From assembly GCA_937916085.1 (NCBI GenBank), contig CALGGO010000058.1, positions 1 through 28,810 of the forward strand: a stretch of DNA of 28,810 nucleotides, written 5' to 3'. This document shows positions 21,851 through 28,810 of this stretch, in pieces. Source of the DNA: an uncultured Prevotellaceae bacterium. Lineage in GTDB: Bacteria; Bacteroidota; Bacteroidia; Bacteroidales; Muribaculaceae. Under the pieces are notes generated by a model. The model saw only the letters and a list, made by a program, of their open reading frames with translations. It did no database searches and was not told the DNA's origin. The translations under genes were made by a program, and so were the position numbers. How positions within the stretch are numbered: position 1 is the first letter of the stretch; the number at the start of each line of letters is the position of its first letter.

Positions 21851-23269
21851 ATGAAAAAGATCATATCACTGGTTTTTATGCTCTTGTGTGTGACCTTTGC
21901 CGCCAAGGCGTTATGGCTCTCGGCGAGATGGGAAGGCACGGTGCAAATGGGAAAGACACAGCAAATTCTGAAATTTGACATCAGCGAGGCGCGCGATGGA
22001 TCGCTCGACGCCAATGTCATCGCCATCAACGGGAAAGCGACGAGCATCCCCTGCGAGGCATCACGACTGCCGGGCTACTATCAGGTGGAGATAAAGATTC
22101 CGTCGATGAACGCATGCTTCACCGGCACGGTCCTCAACTCCGACTGCATCGACGGCACCTTCTCGCAAAACGGCAAAGAGCAGCCGTTGAAGCTCTTGTG
22201 CAGAGACTACGACACTGGTGAAGTGGTCGCGCACATAAGGCCACAAAAGCCCAAGCCATTAGTAATGATTGACTCTCTGGGTAACGAGAAAATCATTGAA
22301 AAAGAATGGAAAGGCAATATCACTTTCCGAGAGGTGAAGTTCGGCCACGATGATGTGACACTCGCCGGAACGCTATATTATCCTTGCTCCAATTGCCCTG
22401 TGGCAATCATCGTCTCGGGCAGCGGCACACAAGACCGCGACGGAACAATGTTTGACCAGCAGCCTTACAGAGCTATTGCCGAATATCTGCTCAGCCGTGG
22501 CGTGGGGGTGCTGTGCTATGACGAGCGTGGAGCGGGAGAGTCGAGCCCCTTGAAGGGCAGCGAGACGACCTTCGACTTCGCCCGTGACGCCCAAGCGGCT
22601 TTCGACTTCCTCATGGACTATGAGGGCATCAACCACTCACGAGTTGGCTACATAGGCCACAGCGAGGGCGGACAGATAGCCTTTATCAACGCCGCCAGCG
22701 ACCCGCGCGTGGCATTTGTGGTGTCGCTTGCCGGACCGGCAGTGAAAGGCCGCGACGTGATGGTGAAGCAGAACCTCTCGATGCTCGACATGGTGGGCAT
22801 GCCCTACACCCAGGCGCAGGTCGAAGAAATAGAGGGGATGTTTGATGATATCGCGGGCATGCCCGACACCACCGCGTTGCGCGAGTCGCTGCGCCAGCGG
22901 TTCGCCGCCTCAACCCTGCAACGCTACACCCCCGAGCTGATAGAGCAGAGCGTGGCGCTGATGACCACACCGTGGTATATGACCTTTGTGCGTCTCGACC
23001 CCAAGCCTTACCTCGAGAAAATCAACTGCCAAGTGCTGGCTTTGGGCGGCGAGTGGGACTTCCAAGTCGATGCCGAGACGTCATTCAACGCTCTCAAGGC
23101 AAGCGTCAAGAACGTGAGGTGCGAACTCCTGCCCGAGCACAACCATCTGTTCCAGCAGTGCGCCTCCAAGCTCGAGAGCCTCAACTACGCCACCCAAGGC
23201 GAGATTTCATCGACCACCCGCGCGCTCATCCTTGATTTCATCAAGGGAGTTTATACCAAGAAGCAATAA
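21851..23269 (+). CDS. Secreted alpha/beta hydrolase (serine hydrolase, S33-like)
   Basis: This 472-residue protein has a signal peptide (MKKIISLVFMLLCVTFAAKA). An N-terminal beta-rich domain (about 22-130) resembles the accessory domain of Bacteroidetes hydrolases that begin with W-x-G-x-L-type strands. The alpha/beta-hydrolase domain spans about 155-472. Oxyanion and nucleophile motifs are IIVSGSGTQDRDG, YDERGAGES and GYIGHSEGGQIA (Ser271). D403 in GGEWDFQVD and H432 in PEHNHLFQ complete a plausible triad. The substrate is unknown; peptidase or esterase activity on envelope or dietary compounds is possible. It has its own promoter, and no terminator with a T tract follows. Confidence 0.9.
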   Translation: MKKIISLVFMLLCVTFAAKALWLSARWEGTVQMGKTQQILKFDISEARDGSLDANVIAINGKATSIPCEASRLPGYYQVEIKIPSMNACFTGTVLNSDCIDGTFSQNGKEQPLKLLCRDYDTGEVVAHIRPQKPKPLVMIDSLGNEKIIEKEWKGNITFREVKFGHDDVTLAGTLYYPCSNCPVAIIVSGSGTQDRDGTMFDQQPYRAIAEYLLSRGVGVLCYDERGAGESSPLKGSETTFDFARDAQAAFDFLMDYEGINHSRVGYIGHSEGGQIAFINAASDPRVAFVVSLAGPAVKGRDVMVKQNLSMLDMVGMPYTQAQVEEIEGMFDDIAGMPDTTALRESLRQRFAASTLQRYTPELIEQSVALMTTPWYMTFVRLDPKPYLEKINCQVLALGGEWDFQVDAETSFNALKASVKNVRCELLPEHNHLFQQCASKLESLNYATQGEISSTTRALILDFIKGVYTKKQ

Positions 23270-23766
23270 GACAAGGCAATGCGCGCTTCGCGCAGGTTAG
23301 AGGGGAGAGTTTAGAGTACAGAGTCACTCTCAACTCTCCACTATATTTTCAAAAAGTCAACAAAAATGCGATAAAGCGAGGACCGTTATAAAAAACAACA
23401 AGTTAACAACAAACACAACAAAAAATTTTTTGGATAAAATGCTCACGCTCGAAAAAACATGAGCTGGGGCTCAGTTCTTTGCTCGCTCAATCTCACGCCT
23501 AATTTCCACCGATTACCACTTTAATCACATTAAAATCGCTGAACACTGACGAAATTCGAGAAATGACAGAAAAAGTCCTTATTTTTTAAAAAAGTGGCAG
23601 TTATTCTTGCATAAATGAATAATTATGTTTTTCTTTGCTTGCTAATTTAAGAATAATGAGCCACTTACCACATTTAAGCAACTGTTTTTTAGGTATATAA
23701 ATAAGCATTATTTTTAGATTTTCGCATAAACCACAACTTATTTACAAACAACTAATTATCCTTTTT
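23270..23766. other. Long gene-free leader region of the dockerin gene
   Basis: It starts with gcgcgcttcgcgcaggttag and gagagtttagagtac words (to about 23333), the latter able to fold (gagagtt / aactctc). About 23362-23451 holds a degenerate copy of the inverted-repeat element at 26054, including an 18-base exact match in reverse complement (23434-23451 with 26199-26216). The last 250 bases are AT-rich with no gene. A weak promoter-like TAGATTTT occurs near 23715. The leader could be regulatory, but nothing specific can be named. Confidence 0.55.
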
Positions 23767-25161
23767 ATGACTAGAAAAATCACACTAGCCTTTATGGCCA
23801 TTGCGGCTCTATGCTACGCTTCGGCAAGCGCCGACCCCGTGAAAATCAAGGGCGTTTACAACAACAACCGCTATGACGACCATGCCAACCATTGGTACAG
23901 CACCTATGTGGGCTGGAACAGCACACTAGGAAAAGCCATCTTTGTTGTAGAGAACGGCATCTACGCTATGGAAGTTGACGGCAACACGGTGAGCACTCCC
24001 GAGAAAGAGCCTCCCGTAGTAATCAGCGACTTCTATTCTAACGGACAGTTCACCAACGACGACATGGCGCTGTGGGCTACCAACTTCAACCTGATGTATG
24101 GCAACTCGGGGGCTGTCAATGCCAATGGTGTCATCACCACCGTGACATCGCGCACCGAGAGCGATGGCGTAGATTCAACCAATATCTTCGCTGTGCGACA
24201 CTGGAACGCTGAGACTGGCGACCTGCTCAACGCCACCGATGAATATTATCCCAAGACAGCTTGGCTCGAGAGTGCCGGCATGTGCCAGAACCCTGTTGAC
24301 GGCAAGGTGTATGGCTTGTTCTATCTCACCGACGTGCCCCTGCCCGACGAGATTATCAACGACCCCGACTTCTATGGCGACAGCATCGACTCGGGCTACG
24401 CCATCGGCACCATCGACCTCGAGAGCATGGTGGTGACACCCATCACTCCAGGTCTATATTACGAGAACTTTGTCACCTTCGCCATCAACAGCGAGGGACG
24501 CGCGTTTGCCATGACAAGCGGCGCCACAGCAGGCTATGAGGGCGAGGACGGTAAGATGTATGACATAAACGGCAACCTCACCGGTGCACAGCTCTATGAG
24601 TTTGACCTCGCCACCGGATTGATGATCGCCACTCCTGTTCAGGCTATAGACGAGGAAAGCGGTGAGACCTATATAACCTATGTGAGTCCCTATGAGCACA
24701 CTGGCTACTGCTCTCAGGCAAAGCGTCAGAGTGCCTGCTTCAGCAAGAAAGACCCCAACAAGATGTACTGGAACGGCTTCTACAACAGTGGCATGGGCTA
24801 CGATGCCAACGGCAGCTGGAATCCACTGCCCGACAGCAGCTGGAAGACCAACGGCAAATATGACACTGCACTTTATGAGGTGGACATCACCACTGGCGAG
24901 GCAACACGCATCGCCATGATTGACAACCGCTTCACATTCTCTTGCATGTGGGTAGTAGAGGACGACGAGCCTGTGGCTGTTGACGGCGACGTGAACGGCG
25001 ACGGTTTCGTCACCAGCGCCGACATCACAGCACTCTACAACTGGCTGCTCAACGGCGACGACAGCGCCATCGTTAACGGCGACCAAGACAAGGACGGCAC
25101 TATCACTTCGGGCGACGTGACCTACGTTTATAACATCCTCCTCAACGGAAGCGGTCAATAA
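23767..25161 (+). CDS. Secreted protein with C-terminal dockerin-like repeats
   Basis: This 464-residue protein has a signal peptide (MTRKITLAFMAIAALCYASASA). The main part, residues about 25-395, is beta-rich with recurring G-x-(I/V)-Y-x(1-3)-(D/E) and ATG/TTGE strand-turn patterns, probably a beta-propeller-like fold. The last 62 residues hold two dockerin-type repeats: GDVNGDGFVTSAD with TALYNWLLNG, and GDQDKDGTITSGD with TYVYNILLNG. Both loops keep the calcium-ligand pattern D-x-N/D-x-D-G-x-x-x-x-x-D. No cohesin gene is seen here, so the partner is unknown. A strong intrinsic terminator follows the stop. Confidence 0.87.
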   Translation: MTRKITLAFMAIAALCYASASADPVKIKGVYNNNRYDDHANHWYSTYVGWNSTLGKAIFVVENGIYAMEVDGNTVSTPEKEPPVVISDFYSNGQFTNDDMALWATNFNLMYGNSGAVNANGVITTVTSRTESDGVDSTNIFAVRHWNAETGDLLNATDEYYPKTAWLESAGMCQNPVDGKVYGLFYLTDVPLPDEIINDPDFYGDSIDSGYAIGTIDLESMVVTPITPGLYYENFVTFAINSEGRAFAMTSGATAGYEGEDGKMYDINGNLTGAQLYEFDLATGLMIATPVQAIDEESGETYITYVSPYEHTGYCSQAKRQSACFSKKDPNKMYWNGFYNSGMGYDANGSWNPLPDSSWKTNGKYDTALYEVDITTGEATRIAMIDNRFTFSCMWVVEDDEPVAVDGDVNGDGFVTSADITALYNWLLNGDDSAIVNGDQDKDGTITSGDVTYVYNILLNGSGQ

Positions 25162-25186
25162 TCCCAAATCAGCACAAAAAAACTAA

Positions 25187-25224
25187 GGTGGGGATGCGTA
25201 TTTTTACGCATCCCCACCATTTTT
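25187..25224 (+). terminator. Strong intrinsic terminator
   Basis: A perfect 14-base-pair stem (ggtggggatgcgta / tacgcatccccacc) with a TTTT loop is followed by ATTTTTAT. Confidence 0.95.
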
Positions 25225-25267
25225 ATGTTCCGTCAATTGGGTTCCAGCTAATGTGGCATTGACGTTT

Positions 25268-25330
25268 ATCGGAGATCGAGGATCGGGGATCGGAAATCGG
25301 GCTCTCCGCTAATCTCTAATCTCTAATCAC
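25268..25330. repeat. Word repeats between the dockerin and SlyD genes
   Basis: atcggagatcgaggatcgg words (about 25269-25300) are followed by gctaatctctaatctctaatc (about 25308-25328). The first family also occurs at 16305-16337 and 21714-21743. Confidence 0.8.
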
Positions 25331-25346
25331 TTGACACTTAATTGTC

Positions 25347-25955
25347 TTAACAACCCTTTTCGCAGCCGCCTTCTTTGTCGCAGCCGCCTTCTTTGTCGCA
25401 GCCGCCTTCTTTGTCGCAGCCGCCCTCGCCACAGCCGCCGCAGTCACCGCCACCGCAGCCGCCGCACTGGCGTGGAGGATTCTTCTCCTCTTCGGTGGCG
25501 TCGCGCACGCTGATTACCTTACCAAGATATCTCATTGTCTCTCCAGCGAACGGGTGGTTGAAGTCGAGAGTCACTGTCGTGTCGGTTATCTCGGTGACTA
25601 GCCCCTCGATGCGCATGCCGTCGGCAGTCATCATGGGAACCTGGGCTCCCTCCTTCACGCGGTCGCTGTCAAACTCTCCGTCAATCACGAAAATCTGTTT
25701 GTCGATTGTCTGAACCCAATCGGCCTTGCGCTCTCCAAAGGCTTCGGCTGGCGAGAGCGTGATGTCAAACTCTTCGCCCGCTTTCAGCCCTTTGAGGCGG
25801 TCGGTAAACGACTCTAGCAATCCAGGCTCATATCCGATGACGAATTTGTCGGGATTGCTCTCTTTAAACTCATAAATCATGGTGTCGCCGTCCTTCCCCA
25901 CAAGGAATATCTTGTAAGCTACCTCGACGAACTTTCCATCAGTGATAATTTCCAT
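25347..25955 (-). CDS. SlyD-like FKBP peptidyl-prolyl isomerase with cysteine-rich tail
   Basis: It is a cytoplasmic folding helper that isomerises prolyl bonds and may bind metal. The 202-residue protein keeps the SlyD plan: a split FKBP domain (1-70 and about 125-155) with the IF chaperone insert (about 70-125), as shown by YEPGLLESF, LSPAEAFGER and FNHPFAGETMRYLGKV. The tail from about residue 163 contains nine cysteines and no histidines, including three copies of the hexapeptide GGCDKE, encoded by three exact 18-base repeats at 25363-25416. SlyD tails in Gram-negative bacteria bind nickel or zinc; here the repeat number could vary. The promoter box lies at 25991. Confidence 0.93.
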   Translation of the reverse strand: MEIITDGKFVEVAYKIFLVGKDGDTMIYEFKESNPDKFVIGYEPGLLESFTDRLKGLKAGEEFDITLSPAEAFGERKADWVQTIDKQIFVIDGEFDSDRVKEGAQVPMMTADGMRIEGLVTEITDTTVTLDFNHPFAGETMRYLGKVISVRDATEEEKNPPRQCGGCGGGDCGGCGEGGCDKEGGCDKEGGCDKEGGCEKGC

Positions 25956-25990
25956 TGTTATTGCTTATTGTGTTGATAAAATAATTTTTA

Positions 25991-25998
25991 CAAAGGTA
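25991..25998 (-). promoter_or_regulatory. -7 box (TACCTTTG) of the SlyD gene
   Basis: TACCTTTG on the minus strand lies 36 bases before the ATG at 25955 and fits TAnnTTTG. Confidence 0.65.
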
Positions 25999-26053
25999 GT
26001 AAAAAAAAGTCTAACCGCAACGCGATGCCGCCCACAAAACTCGCACTCACAAT

Positions 26054-26296
26054 ATAAAAAACTGAATAATGCGATTAAGCGAGTCAATCAAGCTGACTAG
26101 TAAACAAGCTGACGAGCTGATGAGACAAGTGTCATGCTGCTAAACTACCATTGCCTTGTTCGCTTGTTCCTTGTCTGCTTGTTAGCTCAATTGCCTTGCG
26201 AGCGTGAGCATTTTATTCAATAATGCGATTAAGCGAGTCAAAGCTTGTGCTTGCACAAAGCCTTGCGAACGTGAGCATTATTCAGTTGTTTTTTAT
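26054..26296. repeat. Inverted-repeat-bounded intergenic element, about 243 bp
   Basis: The ends are inverted: ataaaaaactgaataatgc at 26054-26072 matches the complement of 26275-26296 except for a 3-base insertion. Inside, a 23-base direct repeat occurs exactly at 26065-26087 and 26219-26241. A second pair, ccttgcga(g/a)cgtgagcatt, lies at about 26194 and 26261. The centre carries aagctgacgagctgatgag and cttgttccttgtctgcttg words. No coding potential is seen. The layout resembles a non-autonomous mobile or composite repeat element. Confidence 0.7.
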
Positions 26297-26317
26297 GTTT
26301 TTTGGAGGTTCCCTCAA

Positions 26318-26758
26318 TCACTCCCAACGGGTGAAGTGATAGGTGCGGGTGACGCCAGTCGCGCAGTGGACGTGCCTGAGGACCATCTCCTTGCTGCCCA
26401 GAGTGATGACCGAGAACTTGGTGACCACCTCCAGGGGGACTAGAGGACTGATGTCGGGAGGAAAGCGGTTATCGGCAAAGGTGAGAGTCATAGACTGGTG
26501 GTCGTCGCTCTCCTGCCACTGTGCAAAACTCTCGGCGTAGTCATGATTGAGCTCATCAACGCATCTTATGCAGAACACCTTTCCTTGAAACATGAAATAG
26601 ATGTTGCCGTCATAATCGGCAGCTGGAGTGCCGTCGATGTCTATAGAGTCGAGGTGCCACAAGCCAAACCAATAGCCAATGTCGCCATTGTTGTGGGTGC
26701 AGCTGCCAAGGCTCATTAAGACTGCAAAGGAGATGATGATATATGTTAGTCGTTTCAT
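26318..26758 (-). CDS. Lipoprotein, lipocalin-like (possibly DUF4847)
   Basis: This 146-residue protein has a lipoprotein signal with lipobox LGSC (Cys20). The mature part is beta-rich and begins with GYWFGLWHLDSIDIDG, a motif like those of small Bacteroidales lipocalin-like lipoproteins; I recall DUF4847 as the closest family but cannot verify it. It contains two further cysteines (FCIRC). Its start codon directly abuts the TAG stop of the Wzi-family gene (TAG at 26761-26759, ATG at 26758), indicating translational coupling and a shared role at the outer membrane. Confidence 0.75.
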   Translation of the reverse strand: MKRLTYIIISFAVLMSLGSCTHNNGDIGYWFGLWHLDSIDIDGTPAADYDGNIYFMFQGKVFCIRCVDELNHDYAESFAQWQESDDHQSMTLTFADNRFPPDISPLVPLEVVTKFSVITLGSKEMVLRHVHCATGVTRTYHFTRWE

Positions 26759-28327
26759 CTAAAAGGAGAGATTGCCGTTATAGAAAAATGAGATTAGGAC
26801 ACCGGTATTGTTGCCATAGAGCGTGCCGTGGTCGTGGGCAAGCTGCCCTTTGATCTCAAGGCCGTGAAGCCATTGCGGGGTGTAAGTCGCCTCAAGCATC
26901 ATCGAGGTGCCGGCAATGGGCTCTCGGCGAGACAGAAACGGTGTGCCAAACGACTTGCGCCACGACAGCAGCACGCGATAGCTCACTTGGCTGCCCATGT
27001 CGCCCATAAGCCCCAGATGGAAGCCCCGCAAGCGGGTGTCGGTGTATCGCAGATAGCCGTCGGTGTTGTAGAGCGGCGACTTTACCATAGGCGACCCTAT
27101 CGACATGCCACGATTGTAGTAGCCATCATAGCAGTAGTTGTTGTAATAATCGTCGCTGCCAGTGGTGGAATTGCCAATATCGCTGCCCGTGGGATGGGTC
27201 TCATCGACATAGTCTTTATTGGCAAAGTGCAGAGGGCCACTTTGGTTCATCAAGGTCAGGAACTCAGCCACTACACCTGTCACCCAGGCGCCACGCTTGC
27301 CCGAGCGGTATTCCACTCCCCACAGGCCATCGAAGCCGTTAAGCTTGCCCACTCCCGAGCCGTCTTCTATAGGCGACTGGTAATAGGCTTTAAGTGATTG
27401 TTCTGAATTGAGCTTATATTCAAGCGACAAATCCCATGAGCCCAAATGGTTGCCCTCCACATAGATTTTGTCGCCCAAGTTCTCGCCTCCATTGCCGGGG
27501 ATGAAAGCGTGCCAGAAGGCTCCAGCATTGGCTTTCATTTTAATCTCTTTCACCGCTGCGGCTTTGTCGTAATATGTTGCTGTTCCCGCAAACATGCACG
27601 CCGCCTGCATGCCAATGGTGAACACCAACGGCTTGTTGGGATTGGTGCGGAAGTAGGTGTTCTTGTAGTTGAGCCAGTAATGGGTAGTGATAAAATTATT
27701 GTAGTAGTTGTAGTGATTTTCAAGCCATTTAGAGTTGCCCACGCGGTAATATCCTATCTCGCCCTTAATCTGCACCCAGCCGTTGGTGAACGGAATGTTC
27801 TGGAAATTGACAAAACCTACCCTGGCGCCAATAGGAGCGCGGGCATTACCGCTCATCACCAGGTCACCGCTGCTCAGGCTGCGGTTCAAGAAGCCTGGGT
27901 CGATGTCTTTCTGACCAATGGTGAGAAAGAGTCCACGATATTTTCCTTCGGCCCACAACTGCTGCAGCCACAGCCGAGCTGGGTGTTGGCTATTGGCATT
28001 CATCACCTCGCTGGATGGGTCATAGCGCTGGTAGTCAACGCTCGATGAGTATCCGCCCCACACCTCGATGCCCGCTCCCCAGGAGAGGCGACGGGTGGTG
28101 TCCATCTCATGCCACAGGGCCGCGCTCATCAACGCCGAGTGCTGCTGCGTGACAGTAGAGCGTCGGTTGCTGGCGATGTAATAAGGCGCAAACTCCTTAC
28201 CTCCAGTGTTAATGGTGACACCCACGCTGTAGTCCACAGCGATGCTGTCCTGGGCAGCGCAAGGCATAGCGCCGCCAGCAACAATAGTCGCAACCAGGCA
28301 TAATATCTTCCGTTTAACAGCTGTCAC
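26759..28327 (-). CDS. Wzi-family outer-membrane beta-barrel protein
   Basis: This 522-residue protein has a signal peptide (to about CAAQ at residue 26). The rest alternates amphipathic strands rich in Gly, Tyr and Asn, ending in the strand FYNGNLSF with a terminal Phe, as outer-membrane barrels do. Segments such as PYYIASNRRSTVTQQHSALM, LTIGQKDIDPGF and FVNFQNIPFTNGWVQIKGEIG fit the capsule assembly Wzi family (PF14052), whose E. coli member anchors capsule at the surface. No other capsule genes are in the window. The predicted start is a GTG at 28327; upstream in frame is a TAG. It is followed by the lipoprotein gene with no gap. Confidence 0.88.
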   Translation of the reverse strand: MTAVKRKILCLVATIVAGGAMPCAAQDSIAVDYSVGVTINTGGKEFAPYYIASNRRSTVTQQHSALMSAALWHEMDTTRRLSWGAGIEVWGGYSSSVDYQRYDPSSEVMNANSQHPARLWLQQLWAEGKYRGLFLTIGQKDIDPGFLNRSLSSGDLVMSGNARAPIGARVGFVNFQNIPFTNGWVQIKGEIGYYRVGNSKWLENHYNYYNNFITTHYWLNYKNTYFRTNPNKPLVFTIGMQAACMFAGTATYYDKAAAVKEIKMKANAGAFWHAFIPGNGGENLGDKIYVEGNHLGSWDLSLEYKLNSEQSLKAYYQSPIEDGSGVGKLNGFDGLWGVEYRSGKRGAWVTGVVAEFLTLMNQSGPLHFANKDYVDETHPTGSDIGNSTTGSDDYYNNYCYDGYYNRGMSIGSPMVKSPLYNTDGYLRYTDTRLRGFHLGLMGDMGSQVSYRVLLSWRKSFGTPFLSRREPIAGTSMMLEATYTPQWLHGLEIKGQLAHDHGTLYGNNTGVLISFFYNGNLSF

Positions 28328-28711
28328 CTATGTTGTCATTTCTTTATAAATAAAACGATATTACCATATTTTTGTTGTATGGGGTGATACTTAAAAACTA
28401 TAGTGGTTATCAAAAAACTGACAACTGATAACTGAAAACTGAAAACTATTTACTATCTTTCCTCTATAAAAGAAGAGCAAAAAGCCCCGTTCAATCTCAA
28501 ATAAGGTGTTTTTTCGTCATTTTATTGCGCAACAGGTCTCACGTTGAGACTCGTATCGCAACATGTGACTTTCAATAAAAATTGGTACTTTCCTCTTCGA
28601 GCTCTAAGCTATAGACTGGTTTTCATCGCCGTCCATGTTGTCGGTTAATTTGCAGACGGGGTCATTGCCACCACAAAGATAATAGCCTTTCCACGGACGG
28701 TATATCGTGTG
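28328..28711. other. Gap between the Wzi gene and the IS110 fragment
   Basis: About 28396-28449 contains aactgataactgaaaactg words. The rest is a non-coding stretch that probably includes the 3' end of the IS110 element, whose exact boundary I cannot place. Bases 28525-28561 form a two-level hairpin: outer ttgcg/cgcaa, inner gtctca/tgagac with a 3-base loop. Confidence 0.55.
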
Positions 28712-28810
28712 CTATCCGTTGTTGGTGGACAGCCTGCGATCCGGGTCGAAGTCCCTGTAGTCGGTCTGGTCGTGCAGCACGTGCCATACGGCGATGAGCA
28801 GTTTGCGTGC
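28712..28810 (-). mobile_element. C-terminal end of an IS110-family transposase
   Basis: The minus strand encodes 32 residues and a TAG stop, entering from beyond the window edge. The sequence ARKLLIAVWHVLHDQTDYRDF matches the conserved C-terminal ending of IS110/IS116/IS902-family transposases, which carry a DEDD and a serine-containing domain further upstream (not visible here). The rest of the gene and the left end of the element lie outside the window. Whether the copy is intact cannot be judged. Confidence 0.75.

Noticed and set aside
5193..25161. A cellulosome-like system based on the two dockerin proteins
   Set aside because: No cohesin, scaffoldin or glycoside hydrolase domain is visible in the window; only isolated dockerin-like repeats can be supported.

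Overview
The window is a stretch of Bacteroidales chromosome. The evidence is the promoter type (TAnnTTTG -7 boxes, several with a TTG or TTTG about 19-20 bases upstream), the near absence of Shine-Dalgarno sites, and the protein families: Wzi, a SlyD with a cysteine tail, a single-domain arabinose-5-phosphate isomerase, MBOAT/SGNH, and a short C-terminal tail ending in an NGKKILVK-type motif. Two secreted proteins with dockerin-like repeats suggest a gut Muribaculaceae- or Prevotella-like lineage; that family placement is inference. No rRNA, tRNA or CRISPR array is visible.

Layout. 1-3180: a minus-strand coiled-coil protein with a possible sliding-clamp-binding C-terminus, then two small secreted proteins on plus. 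3215-3737: a DEDDh exonuclease. 3805-9141: a minus-strand series in the order TPR-like protein, ribH, N-terminal-dockerin secreted protein, murF. 9304-10992: minus-strand arabinose-5-phosphate isomerase followed by a PfkB-fold protein whose catalytic motifs look degenerate. 11248-14732: a secreted beta-helix-like protein and a Na/Pi cotransporter on plus. 14729-17866: minus-strand SGNH hydrolase and MBOAT acyltransferase, probably a surface polysaccharide O-acylation pair. 18196-18972: a HigBA-like toxin-antitoxin pair whose 3' end is fused to a relic of a second SGNH gene. 19164-20586: divergent LysM glucosaminidase and cytidine deaminase whose start codons share one CATG. 20750-25161: an unknown secreted protein, an alpha/beta hydrolase and a C-terminal-dockerin protein on plus. 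25347-28327: minus-strand SlyD-like isomerase, lipoprotein and Wzi-family barrel. 28712-28810: the C-terminal end of an IS110-family transposase cut by the window edge.

The most unusual feature is not a gene. Many intergenic gaps are built from short degenerate tandem 'words' (7 to about 18 bases), and several unrelated word families recur in different gaps. The words run up to, and sometimes into, gene ends, so they supply stop codons or extra C-terminal residues to several proteins (isomerase, PfkB-like, exonuclease, SGNH hydrolase, the protein at 20750). Other notable items are a palindromic repeat carried in frame inside murF, the likely PfkB pseudoenzyme, and the SGNH relic at the toxin-antitoxin junction.
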